64,000 nt of DNA, taken from Chloracidobacterium sp. CP2_5A (GTDB lineage: Bacteria > Acidobacteriota > Blastocatellia > Chloracidobacteriales > Chloracidobacteriaceae). Under the pieces are notes generated by a model. It was not told the origin of the DNA. It was given only the letters and a program-made list of their open reading frames with translations, and ran no database searches. Positions 16,729 through 26,310 of this stretch are shown one piece after another. The first letter of the stretch is position 1. The number at the start of each line of letters is the position of its first letter. The stretch covers positions 22,895-86,894 of the forward strand of contig NKPT01000008.1 in assembly GCA_002254845.1 (NCBI GenBank), written 5' to 3'. The position numbers and the translations under genes are program-made.

Positions 16729-17607
16729 TCACAAAGGATGGCGGTCGGGATGTCTGTCGAGACTGGCCTGAGTCGCCGCCGCGCCGTTGAGCGAGCCGCT
16801 GCGGAAGCCTTCAAGGTCCAGGGTAATAAACGCGAAGCCAAGCGGCTTGAGCGCCCCGACCAAGCGCGCCGCCATCGCGGGGTCAAGCGCGCGCGCCAGC
16901 TCTTCGGGGGCGATCTCAATGCGCGCCAGCCGGTCATGATGGCGCAGACGGGCTTGGCGAAAGCCCAGCGCCCGCAGCGCCGCCTCGCCGCGCTCAATCG
17001 TCGCGAGCTTGCCGATGGTCACCGGCTGGCCGTAGGGAATCCGCGACGCCAGGCAGGGCGCGGCTGGCTTGTCAGCGGAGGGAAGACCCCAGCGCCGCGA
17101 CCGCTCCCGAATGTGAGCCTTGGTAAAGCCGAGCTCAGCGAGCGGGCTGACCACGCCTTGCTCGGCAGCCGCCTGCCGTCCGGGGCGGATATCCGCGAGG
17201 TCGTCAGCGTTTGTCCCGTCACAGATGACGGCCGCGCCGCGTTCGAGCGCCAGCGGGCGCAACCGCGCGAAAAGCTCATGCTTGCAGAAGTAGCAGCGGT
17301 TGGGCGGATTCGCGACGTAGTCGGGGCTGTCGAGCTCGCGGGTTTCCAGAAAGGCATGACGCAAGCCGTAGCGCGTCACAAACCGCGTTACGTCTGCTTC
17401 CTCGGCGGCGGAAAGGCTTGGGCTGCGCCCAGTCACGGCGAGCGCCCGGTCGCCAAGCTCCTGGTTGGCGATAAAGGCCAGGTAGCTGCTATCCACGCCG
17501 CCGGAAAAAGCCACAATGACCGACTGCGCCTCGCGCAGCCACGCGCGTAAGGCATCCTCTTTATCAGCGGCCGTCGTTGGGGGCGGGGGTAACAGCTCAG
17601 CGTCCAC
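16729..17607 (-). CDS. larE: Pyridinium-bisthiocarboxylate sulfurtransferase LarE
   Basis: 292 residues of the PP-loop ATPase superfamily: [16 protein letters not shown] (31-46), then [14 protein letters not shown] near 100 and the cysteine motif [12 protein letters not shown] near 183. In Lactiplantibacillus LarE, the equivalent cysteine (C176) is the sacrificial sulfur source for the nickel-pincer cofactor. The Cys here suggests the same one-turnover chemistry. No larA, larB or larC is visible in the window, so the consumer of the cofactor is unknown. It precedes gdhA with an 11-base gap. Confidence 0.88.
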   Translation of the reverse strand: MDAELLPPPPTTAADKEDALRAWLREAQSVIVAFSGGVDSSYLAFIANQELGDRALAVTGRSPSLSAAEEADVTRFVTRYGLRHAFLETRELDSPDYVANPPNRCYFCKHELFARLRPLALERGAAVICDGTNADDLADIRPGRQAAAEQGVVSPLAELGFTKAHIRERSRRWGLPSADKPAAPCLASRIPYGQPVTIGKLATIERGEAALRALGFRQARLRHHDRLARIEIAPEELARALDPAMAARLVGALKPLGFAFITLDLEGFRSGSLNGAAATQASLDRHPDRHPL

Positions 17608-17712
17608 GGAAGCATAGCTCCGCTGGTCGAGGGATACGTTGAAGGTTAGTTATCATACGCCCGTATCTCATTGGACTTCAAGCCCTCAGCCACTCCGCCC
17701 CCACAGGCGATT

Positions 17713-18810
17713 TCAAAGCCAGCGCGCCAGCAAGCTCAGCAGCCGCGCGGCGCCAATGCGCGCGTCGCCGCGCGCCGCCGCCGCGCGCGTATGCTTGCGC
17801 ATCGCGTCAACCGCCCTGGGCTGGTCAAGGCAAAAGGCTAGCGCCCGATGAATATCAGCCGGATGCGGCTCGACGAAAAGGCCGTTGACGCCCGCTTCAA
17901 CGTAGTAGCGGGCCGCTTCCACGCCGCGCGTCGTGATGACCGGCATGCCCGAACCCAAGGCTTCGGGAATGACCAGCCCCCAGCCGGCGTGGAAGCTTGG
18001 CAGCGCGAGCACGTCGGATTCCGCGAAAGGGCGCAGGCGGTCGTTCCAGGTCGCAAACTCGCGGTCAAAGCTGACCGCCTGCGCGAGCGCCGACGAGCGC
18101 GCCATGGACTGTCGAATCCACCGCTCTTCCGCGCCCGTCCCCGACACGCGCCACTGAAAGCGGCCGGGATGAGTCCGGGCTAGCTTTTCAAATGCCGCCG
18201 CGAGGCCGCGAATGCCATGCTGCGCCGCGAGTCGCCCCGCAAACAGAAAGCGCAGCCTCTCCCGCCTCGGCCGGTCGGGAATGGCCAGCGCCGGGCGAAG
18301 GTCCTGGTAGTAAGGGAAAAACATCGCCATTTCCGGCTCGCGCAGCAGTCGCCGGTAAAACTGCACGGCGCGGTCGCCGACCGCCAGGACGAACGCGGGC
18401 GGCATCCGTCGCCAGAGCGCCGCATAATAAGCCGTCCGCGCCAGATGCTTGAGGCGTCCATCGCGCATCGGCTGCTCGGCGAAAACGCCAAACACGCCGC
18501 CCACTTCCTGACACAGGCGGAAGGTCATCTCGTAGACCGGCCCGCGCCCGTACCCGCAGATGACCACCCGCGGGCGATGCGCCGCGAACAGCTTGCGCAG
18601 AAATTCCGCCACGGGCGCGCCCTCCGTCCGCCGATGCGTATCGGGGCGGTCAGCCGCCGTGTTCCAGTGGGCGCCATGGTTGGCAAACTGCGCGGTTTCC
18701 GCATAGGCGGCGTGAAACTCGACTTGCTCCAGCTCGTTCACCGCCGCCGTCAACTCAGTCATAAACGGCGAGACATAACTGGTGACGAACAAAACAACCG
18801 GGCGGCTCAT
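17713..18810 (-). CDS. Glycosyltransferase family 4 (GT-B fold)
   Basis: 365 residues. The C-terminal half carries GT4 features: LRFLFAGRLAAQHGIRGLAAAFEKL, WRVSGTGAEERW, and the nucleotide-sugar site PSFHAGWGLVIPEALGSGMPVITTRG with the conserved EAL...G..V segment. The N-terminal half lacks a clear acceptor signature. The ATG overlaps the stop of the upstream SDR (ATGA), tying it to the CDP-sugar operon. It most likely transfers the deoxysugar made by the operon to a surface glycan; donor specificity is inferred from context. Confidence 0.85.
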   Translation of the reverse strand: MSRPVVLFVTSYVSPFMTELTAAVNELEQVEFHAAYAETAQFANHGAHWNTAADRPDTHRRTEGAPVAEFLRKLFAAHRPRVVICGYGRGPVYEMTFRLCQEVGGVFGVFAEQPMRDGRLKHLARTAYYAALWRRMPPAFVLAVGDRAVQFYRRLLREPEMAMFFPYYQDLRPALAIPDRPRRERLRFLFAGRLAAQHGIRGLAAAFEKLARTHPGRFQWRVSGTGAEERWIRQSMARSSALAQAVSFDREFATWNDRLRPFAESDVLALPSFHAGWGLVIPEALGSGMPVITTRGVEAARYYVEAGVNGLFVEPHPADIHRALAFCLDQPRAVDAMRKHTRAAAARGDARIGAARLLSLLARWL

Positions 18811-19760
18811 ACCATTTGGGCGAGGCGCTCGAGGGTCGCGCCGATTTCGGCGTCAAGCGCCGCGTCGGTCGGCGGCCGCCAGCCGAGCGCCTGCAAGCGG
18901 GCGGTTTCGACTTCAAACGGGCGGCGGAAGGCGTCGGCGCGGTCGCCGACGGCAAGCGTCACGTCCCAGCCAAGCCGGCGCCGGGCGACCTGCTGAATGC
19001 GCTGGGCAAGGTCGCGCAGCGACATCGCGCGCCCCAGGGCCAGCTGGCACCGAAACGGCGGCCGCGGCGTCGCGAGCAGCGTCTCGACGGCGTCCAGCGC
19101 GGCCGTCATGGGCAGAAAGTCGCGGTAGGCCAGCCCGTCGGTCAGCAGCGTCAGCGCGCGCCGCTCAGCCGCTTGCCGACAGAGGTCAAGAAAAACAAGC
19201 CGCCACTGTGAACCCACATCCGCATGCGCCGGCGGGCCGACGAGGTTGGTTGGACGGACAATCACCAGTCCCGGCAAGCCCGCTTCGGCCAGCCGAGCCT
19301 CGCAAGCGGCGTGGACGACCCCGTAAGGATGCGTCGGCGCCGGGGCGTCGTCTTCGCCATACCGAGCGGGCGGCGCTTCGGCCGGCGGCGCGCCATAGAC
19401 GTGAAACGTCGAGAAGTGGATCAGTCGCCGCGCCCGACCGCTCGCGACCAACGCGAGCGCCGCCTCGACCGTGGTCAGCGCCTGCCGACGGGCGACTTCC
19501 GGCTGCGCGGCGGCTTCGGCCGCGCTTGGCGTCGCCAAGTTGAAAACGGCTTCGTAGCGGGCTGCGTCGGGCAGCCTATCGGCGGCGGCATCGTAGGTTG
19601 CCCACTCAATGCGTCCGCGACTGGTCGCCAGCCAGCGGTCGCGCTCCGGCGAGCGGCGGCGGCCCGTAACGATTGTCGCGCCCGCTCGGCTGAGGCGCTC
19701 CGCCAAAGGCGCGCCGACGTAACCCGCGCCGCCGATTACCAGAAAAGCGCTTTCAGCCAT
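18807..19760 (-). CDS. NAD-dependent epimerase/reductase (SDR) of the CDP-sugar cluster
   Basis: 317 residues, extended short-chain dehydrogenase: FLVIGGAGYVGAPL nucleotide motif at the N-terminus, NLATPS, and LIHFSTFHVYGAP. The expected YxxxK dyad reads HPYGVVHAACE, so the catalytic lysine is replaced by histidine. In known CDP pathways the last step is a C4 ketoreductase (RfbJ, AltB or Asc-type enzymes) of the same superfamily, which fits the operon order. The start at 19760 overlaps the 3,5-epimerase-like gene by 8 bases. The altered active site makes the reaction uncertain. Confidence 0.82.
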   Translation of the reverse strand: MAESAFLVIGGAGYVGAPLAERLSRAGATIVTGRRRSPERDRWLATSRGRIEWATYDAAADRLPDAARYEAVFNLATPSAAEAAAQPEVARRQALTTVEAALALVASGRARRLIHFSTFHVYGAPPAEAPPARYGEDDAPAPTHPYGVVHAACEARLAEAGLPGLVIVRPTNLVGPPAHADVGSQWRLVFLDLCRQAAERRALTLLTDGLAYRDFLPMTAALDAVETLLATPRPPFRCQLALGRAMSLRDLAQRIQQVARRRLGWDVTLAVGDRADAFRRPFEVETARLQALGWRPPTDAALDAEIGATLERLAQMV

Positions 19761-20202
19761 GCTTGATGTCCCAGCGATAAGGAATGCGGTCGGTGAAGGG
19801 CTCCATCCGCTCGATTTCGGCTGGGTCGTGCGGCAGGGTGGCGCAGTTGGCGACAATGGCGGTTTCCGTTCCGACGCCTTTGAAGCCATTCCAGACCAGC
19901 GGCGGCACGGTGATGAGCGCGTAGTTGCCGTCGCCGACAAACAGCTCCATCAGCTCGCCGCGCGTGGGCGAGCCTTCCCGGTCATCGTAGAGGACAAGCT
20001 TGATGCGCCCGACAATGACCGCATAGTTGAGCGTCATCGCCTTGTGGATGTGCCACGCCTTGATCGCGCCGGGATAGACGCAAGAGAAATAAATTTCGCC
20101 GAATCGCTCGAAGTGCGGCGCGTCGGCGCGCAGCATGTGCATGATTTTGCCGCGTTCGTCGGGAATCTGCCGTAGCGGCCGGACGGCGACGCCTTCAATC
20201 AT
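19753..20202 (-). CDS. dTDP-4-dehydrorhamnose 3,5-epimerase-like (RmlC/cupin) protein
   Basis: 149 residues from the ATG at 20202 (GGAG 7-10 bases upstream). RmlC-like jelly-roll features are visible: IPDERGKIMHMLR near the start, EIYFSCVYPGAIKAWHIHKAMTLNYAVIVGRIKLVLYDDR, and VPPLVWNGFKGVG. Canonical RmlC has a catalytic His in the H.H....E-like strand; the HIHK segment supplies similar histidines. In CDP-sugar operons such proteins epimerise C3 and/or C5 of CDP-4-keto-6-deoxyglucose, as in the Yersinia 6-deoxyaltrose pathway. The specific stereochemistry is not predictable. Confidence 0.82.
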   Translation of the reverse strand: MIEGVAVRPLRQIPDERGKIMHMLRADAPHFERFGEIYFSCVYPGAIKAWHIHKAMTLNYAVIVGRIKLVLYDDREGSPTRGELMELFVGDGNYALITVPPLVWNGFKGVGTETAIVANCATLPHDPAEIERMEPFTDRIPYRWDIKHG

Positions 20203-20286
20203 TCGCTTCTCCACACTGGGCGCTCCTCGTCTCCGCGCCATCGAGTCGGCCGGCCCTTGCCGCCAAGGCTTCTGTCGCCAGCCGCG

Positions 20287-21336
20287 TCATGCCTCCCGCC
20301 GGGCCAGGCTTTCCGCCGGCGATGGCGCCGCGCGGGCCGAAGCCAGGTCGCGCCCGGCGAGGAAGGCGCGATACCACGCGATAGTTGCCGCTAGCCCTTC
20401 GTCCAGCGAGCGGCGGGGCGTCCAGCCCAGAACGGCGCGCGCCTTGGAGGCGTCCAAATACTGCGAGTGAATTTCCCCCGCAGCCGTATTCCGAATGTCG
20501 AGCGGAATGTGGCGGCAGTTCATGAGGTCCTGAATGCGCTCCGCCAGCTCCAGCACCGTGAGCGGGCGCTCCGGGCTAAAGTTAAACCCTTCGCCGGCAA
20601 CGCCGGGGCGGTCGAGATACATCGCCAGCCGCAGGTAGGCGTCCGCGACATCCTCGACGTAGAGATAATCGCGCACGAACGTCCCGTCGCTGCGGATGAC
20701 GGGGCGCTCGCCGCGCCACAGCGACCGAATCGTGCCCGGCACGATGCGACTCCAGTTCAGATCGCCCCCGCCGTAGATGTTGCCGCACCGCGCCACGGCG
20801 ACCGGCAGCCCGTAGGCGTGGCTGTAGGCCGCCGCGATGAGATCGGCGCAGCTTTTGGCGACTTCATACGGATGCCGCCCCTGAAGCGGCATGGTCTCGA
20901 CGTAGGGCAGAGCCTTGACCGCGCCGTAGGCCTTGTCGCTCGACGCCACCACGACGCGCTTCACGAACGACTGTCCGCGGCGACAGGCCTCGAGCAAGTG
21001 ATACGTGCCGCGAATGTTCGACTCGAAGCTCTCCAGCGGGTTGCGCTGCGCCGCGCCGACGATGGTCTGCGCCGCCAGGTGAAACACCGTGTCCGGCTCG
21101 TGATCGTTGATGGCGCGCTCGAGGGTCGAAAAATCCTCCAGGCGGCCGTTGACGACGGCGACGCGCTGAATGTCGCCGGAGCGCAGCAGCTCGGACTGCG
21201 GGTCGGCGTCGCGCACCAGCGCGATCACCTGCGCGTCAGCGGCAATAAGCGCCTTCACGAGCCATGCGCCGACCAGGCCCGTCGCGCCCGTCACGAACAC
21301 GCGCTTGTCGCGCCAGAAATTCACCAGACTTTCCAT
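20287..21336 (-). CDS. rfbG: CDP-glucose 4,6-dehydratase
   Basis: 349 residues, extended SDR with [16 protein letters not shown], the serine motif [14 protein letters not shown], and the YEVAK active-site dyad. Segments such as [19 protein letters not shown] and [16 protein letters not shown] match RfbG, and NAD-dependent dehydration of CDP-glucose to CDP-4-keto-6-deoxyglucose is the expected reaction. It overlaps the cytidylyltransferase gene by 16 bases, the usual rfbF-rfbG pairing. dTDP-glucose and GDP-mannose dehydratases are the alternatives; the adjoining rfbF favours CDP-glucose. Confidence 0.88.
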   Translation of the reverse strand: MESLVNFWRDKRVFVTGATGLVGAWLVKALIAADAQVIALVRDADPQSELLRSGDIQRVAVVNGRLEDFSTLERAINDHEPDTVFHLAAQTIVGAAQRNPLESFESNIRGTYHLLEACRRGQSFVKRVVVASSDKAYGAVKALPYVETMPLQGRHPYEVAKSCADLIAAAYSHAYGLPVAVARCGNIYGGGDLNWSRIVPGTIRSLWRGERPVIRSDGTFVRDYLYVEDVADAYLRLAMYLDRPGVAGEGFNFSPERPLTVLELAERIQDLMNCRHIPLDIRNTAAGEIHSQYLDASKARAVLGWTPRRSLDEGLAATIAWYRAFLAGRDLASARAAPSPAESLARREA

Positions 21337-22109
21337 GGGGCGCGGCCGCTCCTCCAGAGGTCGTTCAGAAGCTGAAACTCGCGCGGCGTATCCATCGGCT
21401 GCCAGAAGCCTTCGTGCTGGAAAGCCATGAGCTCGCCGTCGCGGGCAAGGGCCTCGAGCGGCTCCTTCTCCAGCATGAGATCGTCGCGGTCGGGAAAGTA
21501 GCGTTCAATCGCGTCGCGGTGAAAGACGAAAAAGCCGCCGTTGATGTAGCCGCCGCTCACTTGCGGCTTTTCATTGAAGACGCGCACCTGCCCCGCTTCA
21601 TCGAGCGCCAGCTCGCCGAAGCGGCCCGGCGGGTGCACGGCCGTGACGGTGGCCAGCCGCCCATGCGCTCGGTGAAAGGCTAAGAGCGCCGTGATGTCAA
21701 TGTCGCCGACGCCGTCGCCGTAGGTGAGGCAGAAAAGCTCATCGCTTTCGAGATACCGCCGCGCCCGGCGGACGCGCCCCCCCGTGAGCGTATCCTCCCC
21801 GGTATTGACTAGCGTCACCCGCCACGACTCGGCCGGCGAGCTGTGAAATGTCAGCCGCCGCTCTTCGGTCGCCGCCAAGTTCACCGTCACATCGGCTTCG
21901 TAAGCGGCGAAGTTGAGAAAATACTCCCGAATCGCCACGCCTTTGTAGCCCAGCAGCAGAACGAACTCCGCGAGGCCATGCGCGGCGTAAAGCTTCATGA
22001 CATGCCACAGGATCGGATGCTCGCCCACCGGGACCATGGGTTTCGGGATGGTTTCGCTCACCTCGCGCAGGCGCGTTCCGCGCCCGCCGCACAAAATGGC
22101 AACTTTCAT
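21321..22109 (-). CDS. rfbF: Glucose-1-phosphate cytidylyltransferase
   Basis: 262 residues, the normal RfbF length. The signature motif is [21 protein letters not shown] (3-22), followed by [21 protein letters not shown] and, later, [18 protein letters not shown] and [12 protein letters not shown] (metal-binding). It makes CDP-glucose from CTP and glucose-1-phosphate, the first committed step to 3,6-dideoxyhexoses or 6-deoxyhexoses for surface polysaccharides. It opens the sugar operon, 42 bases downstream of the sigma-54 activator gene. Confidence 0.93.
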   Translation of the reverse strand: MKVAILCGGRGTRLREVSETIPKPMVPVGEHPILWHVMKLYAAHGLAEFVLLLGYKGVAIREYFLNFAAYEADVTVNLAATEERRLTFHSSPAESWRVTLVNTGEDTLTGGRVRRARRYLESDELFCLTYGDGVGDIDITALLAFHRAHGRLATVTAVHPPGRFGELALDEAGQVRVFNEKPQVSGGYINGGFFVFHRDAIERYFPDRDDLMLEKEPLEALARDGELMAFQHEGFWQPMDTPREFQLLNDLWRSGRAPWKVW

Positions 22110-22151
22110 GACGGTCTCGCGTTGGAGGGCGCGCCGGCCTCGCGCTCGCCC

Positions 22152-25142
22152 CTAGCTTCCGACGGCTTTGCTAATCGTAATGCCATAAGTCTTACATTTG
22201 GCATAGAGGCTTGGGCGGCTGATGCCAAGCTCCTGCGCCGCTCGGGTGACATTGCCGGCGTGCCGCTTGAGACTTTCGGAAATGAGATGACGCTCAAGCA
22301 AGGCGACGGCGTCGGCGAGCTTCGGCGGCACTTGGCCTTCGGGGAAAATGGCGTCGGTGACGCCGGCCGGCGGCGGCTCAAGCGAGCCAGCCGCGAAGTT
22401 GAAGGCGGAAGGCGTCAGCAGCGCCTGATCGTCCGCAAGGGCGACGACGCGCTCAATTTCGTTTTGCAGTTGCCGGGCGTTGCCGGGCCAGTCCTGCGCG
22501 GTCAGCGCGGCAAGCGCGGCTTCCGATAACGTCACCGTCTTGCGGTTGCGCGCCATGGCTTCCTGTAGAAAAACCTGCGCCAGCGCCGGGATATCAGCCC
22601 GCCGCTCGCGCAGCGGCGGCAGGGCGATATTGAGCACGTTGAGCCGGTGGAACAGGTCCTCGCGAAACGTTCGCGCCGCGACCTCGCGCGCGAGGTCGCG
22701 GTTGGTGGCGGCCACGATGCGCACGTCCACGGCGACGGCGCGCTCCGCGCCGACCGGATGCACTTCGCGTTCTTGAAGAAAGCGCAGAAGCTTCGGCTGA
22801 AGCTGGAGCGGCAGCTCGCCAATCTCGTCGAGGAACAGCGTCCCGCCGGCGGCGGCGCGAATGACGCCCAGCGCGTCCTTGTCCGCGCCGGTGAACGCGC
22901 CTTTCTTGTGCCCGAACAGCTGGCTTTCTATCAGCTCCGCCGGGACGGCCGCGCAATTGAAGGCGACGAACGGCTTGGCGCGCCGCGCCGAGGCGCGGTG
23001 AATGGCGCGGGCGACGACTTCCTTGCCGGTCCCTGACTCGCCGGTAATCAAAACCGTGACGGATGAGTCGCGAATGCGCGCGATTCGCTCCGCAATGTCG
23101 CGCATGGCCGCCGACGCGCCCACCAGCCCCAGGTCCGCCAAGATGGCGTCGTCCACTCGAGCTTCCCCAACCTTCTGGGCGGCGGCGATCTCCTCGACCA
23201 CGGCGCGCAGGTGACACAGCTCCAGCGAGACGCCAGCCAAGCGCAGCAGAGAGTGGATGAGCGGCTCGATGTCCGGCTTGAGGCGTCCTAGGTGAATCCA
23301 AAAGCTGCGCGGACGGTGGCGCGAAGGATGCGTTTCAGCGCGCCATAAACGCTCAAAGCGAATGGCGTCGCTGTGAGGAGCGTCCGGGTTTTCGAGGCGT
23401 CGCCGCAGCAGCGCGCCAAGGTCCTGAACGGTTTCGGCCTCCAGCCCTCGCGCGGCGATGACCAACACTTCCCCATCCGCATTCTCGGCAAAGAGGGCGA
23501 CCGTCACTTTATAGCTGTCAATAATCGCTGCCAGCTCGCGCGCCACGGATTCGGCTGAGGCCGTGGCAGCCGTCAGCCGCTCCACTTGGGTCAGGTTGAT
23601 GCCGGGCAGATCCTGAAGCGTCACTGGCGTTCGCCGATTCAGCTCGACGAGCGCGGCTTCCGCGGCCATCAGGTGGGGCGCGGTCCCCAAGTGACGGAAA
23701 ATGCTGATCGCCGTTTCCAGCCATTCCCGCTGGCGCGTCAGCGGGATGCCGTCGCCAGTCGCCGTCCCGGCGTCGAAGTAAGCCAGCGCCACTTGCCAGG
23801 CAAAGTTCAGCCCCTCAAAGCAGGCGACGCTGCGCATCAGAGCGGAAAGCCCGACCTGCGCCTCCCCCCTCGCCAGCGCCAGCTTCCCGCTCACCCGCTC
23901 GACGTGGGCCTCAAGCAGCCTGTTGGACGCTCGCGCCGTCAAGTCGCAAGCCACCTCGTAAAGCCTCTGCGCGCCGTCCAAGTCGCCTTGCGCCAAACGG
24001 GTTTCGGCCAGCCGCAAGTTGGCGTAGGCCACCCGGCTCGGCTGGTTCATCTTGATAAAGAAATCGCGCGCCTCGGCAAAGTTGCGCTCCGCGTCGGCGT
24101 AGTTCTGCTCCAGAAAGTCCGTCTCGCCCAAGGCGTCGCGGCACTCGGCGAGCAGGCTGCGGCTATTGGACTGCGAGGCCAGCATGGTGGCGTCAGCCAA
24201 CAACAATCGAGCGTCGGAAAACTTGCCGCGCCGCGCCGCCAGACGACTCATCATAATCAGCGTCGAGCAGCGAATGGCCGGATCGGCGTCGCTAATGAGA
24301 TAGGCCGCCTGCTCGAGCAGAGCCTCGGCCTGATCCCAGTTCCCGGTGGCGAAGTGAATCTCGGCCACATTGCGGTAGCCATTCGCCAGCAAGCGCGGGT
24401 CGTTGGTCGACATCCAGTGGTCAAGCGCCCGCTCATGAATCATAAGCGCGATCTCGACGTTGCCGCACTCAAAGGCAATCATCCCCTGGCTGGCGCGAAG
24501 GTGCCCTAGGATGGTCTGCCCGAACGGCGTGTCGCCCTTGGGCGAGCTGGTCAGCGCGACAATCCCGCGCTCGGAAACCTCCTGCGCCTCGGACGTGCGA
24601 CCCAGCAGGTTGCACACGTAGGTCAGCGACCAACAGGCCTGCGCGAAGGCGCGCAGGCTTTTCGTCCGCCCCAGGGTCTCGACGGACTGCCGCAGCGCGT
24701 CGTAGGCCATCTCGTACTCATCGAGCAGCCAGTAGGCGTAACCAATGACCGCCGCCGCCTCGCCGGCGCACTCGTCGTCGGCGACACGCTGAGCTAGCTC
24801 AAGCGCCTTTTTGGCAAGGTGAATCGCCTGCGGGGCGTCGTTCATCCAGCGACAGAGGCTGGCCTTGCGCAGCAGCGCCTGCGCGGCGATGTCTTCTGGA
24901 AGCCCCTCCCAGTTGATTTCCGCCAGTTGCTGCTCAGCCGCGCTGTAGTTGCCCAGCACTTCCCACTGTTCGGCAATTTGACACCGCCGCAACGAGTCCA
25001 GCGGCGGCAGCGAAATCGAGAGCAGGTCTTCCAGCTCTTTGAGCGCAGCTAGCGGATCGCGCCCGGAAACATCCCCAATGTCCTGGGTAATGCGCCCCAG
25101 GGCCGACAGGTCGTCAGCCGGCTGTAAATCGAAGTAACGCAT
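22152..25142 (-). CDS. Sigma-54-dependent transcriptional activator with TPR sensor region
   Basis: 996 residues. About 40-520 is an extended array of TPR-like helical repeats, and about 530-640 looks GAF-like ([19 protein letters not shown]). From about 680 it is an AAA+ domain with Walker [16 protein letters not shown] (near 702), the sigma-54-contacting GAFTGA loop (near 750), Walker [11 protein letters not shown] (near 769), and a C-terminal Fis-like HTH ([21 protein letters not shown]). The combination resembles the TPR-GAF-Fis activators known from Myxococcota. There is no receiver domain. The sensed signal is unknown; ligand or protein binding by the TPRs is likely. Confidence 0.92.
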   Translation of the reverse strand: MRYFDLQPADDLSALGRITQDIGDVSGRDPLAALKELEDLLSISLPPLDSLRRCQIAEQWEVLGNYSAAEQQLAEINWEGLPEDIAAQALLRKASLCRWMNDAPQAIHLAKKALELAQRVADDECAGEAAAVIGYAYWLLDEYEMAYDALRQSVETLGRTKSLRAFAQACWSLTYVCNLLGRTSEAQEVSERGIVALTSSPKGDTPFGQTILGHLRASQGMIAFECGNVEIALMIHERALDHWMSTNDPRLLANGYRNVAEIHFATGNWDQAEALLEQAAYLISDADPAIRCSTLIMMSRLAARRGKFSDARLLLADATMLASQSNSRSLLAECRDALGETDFLEQNYADAERNFAEARDFFIKMNQPSRVAYANLRLAETRLAQGDLDGAQRLYEVACDLTARASNRLLEAHVERVSGKLALARGEAQVGLSALMRSVACFEGLNFAWQVALAYFDAGTATGDGIPLTRQREWLETAISIFRHLGTAPHLMAAEAALVELNRRTPVTLQDLPGINLTQVERLTAATASAESVARELAAIIDSYKVTVALFAENADGEVLVIAARGLEAETVQDLGALLRRRLENPDAPHSDAIRFERLWRAETHPSRHRPRSFWIHLGRLKPDIEPLIHSLLRLAGVSLELCHLRAVVEEIAAAQKVGEARVDDAILADLGLVGASAAMRDIAERIARIRDSSVTVLITGESGTGKEVVARAIHRASARRAKPFVAFNCAAVPAELIESQLFGHKKGAFTGADKDALGVIRAAAGGTLFLDEIGELPLQLQPKLLRFLQEREVHPVGAERAVAVDVRIVAATNRDLAREVAARTFREDLFHRLNVLNIALPPLRERRADIPALAQVFLQEAMARNRKTVTLSEAALAALTAQDWPGNARQLQNEIERVVALADDQALLTPSAFNFAAGSLEPPPAGVTDAIFPEGQVPPKLADAVALLERHLISESLKRHAGNVTRAAQELGISRPSLYAKCKTYGITISKAVGS

Positions 25143-25445
25143 GAGTCTTGACACCTTATAAACGGATAAACGGTCTCGCCCGCCGCGGCGCGCTGTCAGC
25201 CCGACGCTCATGTGTCGTGAAAATTGTCGCCCAGCAACCGCCAGCCTGTGAGCGGAGAGCGGCTCAAAATCCAGTGAAAGCTCTTTTCACGACTTATCTA
25301 AAACTTGCCTTGCAAAGGCTTTGCGGCTTTGGCTCGGAGCAGTCAAGGGCGGCGCGAAGTTTGGCACGAGACTTGTGTCTAGAGCGCAGCAGCCAGACGC
25401 TTCCGAATTTCATGGTTCCTAACCGGTGCCCAGGAGCTTACCACG
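25143..25445. promoter_or_regulatory. Divergent regulatory region: tandem octamer, inverted repeat and sigma-54 promoter
   Basis: This 303-base spacer lies between the activator gene (minus) and the secreted protein gene (plus). It contains a tandem ATAAACGG ATAAACGG at 25158-25173 next to the activator start. A palindromic element, GTGAAA N5 TTTCAC, lies at 25274-25290, with a GTGAAAATT half-site-like sequence near 25217. The sigma-54 promoter is listed separately. The palindrome sits about 100 bases upstream of the predicted start site, the usual distance for an enhancer site. Confidence 0.6.
25361..25377 (+). promoter_or_regulatory. Sigma-54 (-24/-12) promoter
   Basis: TTGGCACGAGACTTGTG matches the sigma-54 consensus TTGGCACG-N4-TTGCA except for the final C of the -12 element. 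The GG (25363-25364) and the position of the GC element (25375-25376, GT here) are separated by the required 10 bases. The expected start is near 25388, followed by an SD (AGGAG, 25432) and the ATG at 25446. Confidence 0.78.
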
Positions 25446-26138
25446 ATGACGCGATTCTTTCACGGACTAGCGCTATTTGTCACCTTGGCTTGCTTCGGGG
25501 TCTTGGGCAACGCCGCCTCGGCCAAAGCGCCAGTCGGCGCGGATCTCGGCCGCAGCGCGGCGGCTTCAGCGTCCCGCGCTACGGTGGCGAAGACCGGCCG
25601 GCGGATCGCCCGGCGCAAGGCTCATCGGGCGACCGCCCGCCCAATGGCCAAGCGCCGAGCGATGAAGCGGCGGATGACGAGCCGTCCGTTGCGGACAACG
25701 ATGACCGCGTTCAAGGCCGTCAAATCGGCGCCAGATTCGCCAATCATCGCCCACAGCGACGCGCCTGGCGAATCGCTTCCGAAGCCCGCCCAAGTCGCGG
25801 AAGCGGTGGACTATCGACTCGCCGGATACACGGTCACGACTGACGGCGCGCCGGCGCGGATGTGGTACAGCCGGGATTACACCGTCAAATCGCCTTACGC
25901 TTATATGGGTCAGATGGAGATCGACGGCCAGGCAGTTCACGTCTGGATGGAAACGACTGGCAACCTGTTAGCCAGCGCCGCCCTGGAGCGGGATGCGGCT
26001 CCGCTACCCGACATTGCCGCCCTGATGGAGCGGTTTCCCGACGGCGGCTTAGGCGTAGCGATTGCCGGCCCCGATGACTTCGCGCCGCCGTCCGAGCCGG
26101 CAGTTGAGGTGGTGGAGTTTACCGAGCCAAGCCGGTAG
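25446..26138 (+). CDS. Secreted protein of unknown function with Arg/Lys-rich N-terminal region
   Basis: 230 residues. A signal peptide ends around ASAKA (about residue 27). Residues about 28-90 are a low-complexity stretch rich in Arg, Lys and Ala (RRIARRKAHR, KRRAMKRRM). The C-terminal half has VDYRLAGYTVTTDGAPARMWYSRDYTV and VHVWMETTGNLLASAAL, a small beta-rich domain I do not recognise. Its start has AGGAG 10 bases upstream. The sigma-54 promoter and the divergent activator suggest inducible expression. The basic tract might bind nucleic acid, polysaccharide or membrane; that is speculation. Confidence 0.7.
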   Translation: MTRFFHGLALFVTLACFGVLGNAASAKAPVGADLGRSAAASASRATVAKTGRRIARRKAHRATARPMAKRRAMKRRMTSRPLRTTMTAFKAVKSAPDSPIIAHSDAPGESLPKPAQVAEAVDYRLAGYTVTTDGAPARMWYSRDYTVKSPYAYMGQMEIDGQAVHVWMETTGNLLASAALERDAAPLPDIAALMERFPDGGLGVAIAGPDDFAPPSEPAVEVVEFTEPSR

Positions 26139-26159
26139 CCGAGTCCGAGGCGGCGTCCC

Positions 26160-26221
26160 GTAACTGGACTTCCTCGATAATCCGCCTGGCCGTCAGCTTA
26201 GCCCCCTGTTTGTCCAGTTAC
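26160..26221. repeat. 10-bp inverted repeat with 42-base loop
   Basis: GTAACTGGAC (26160-26169) and GTCCAGTTAC (26212-26221) are exact inverted copies between the two secreted protein genes. The long spacer makes it a poor terminator. It could be a large RNA hairpin or paired binding sites. Confidence 0.55.
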
Positions 26222-26266
26222 AGCCCTTGTCATTATCGCCTAGAATGCGAAAGACTGTTGCTACAG

Positions 26267-26298
26267 CGCCACAGCTGTGGCGACAACGCGCCTATAAT
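26267..26298 (+). promoter_or_regulatory. 16-bp perfect palindrome followed by a consensus -10 box
   Basis: CGCCACAGCTGTGGCG (26267-26282) is a perfect palindrome. A TATAAT box at 26293-26298 lies 10 bases after it, so the palindrome covers the -35 position, where activators often bind. The box is only 12 bases from the ATG at 26311, which would give a nearly leaderless message, so the promoter call is tentative. Confidence 0.5.
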
Positions 26299-26310
26299 AA
26301 GGATGGCCTT

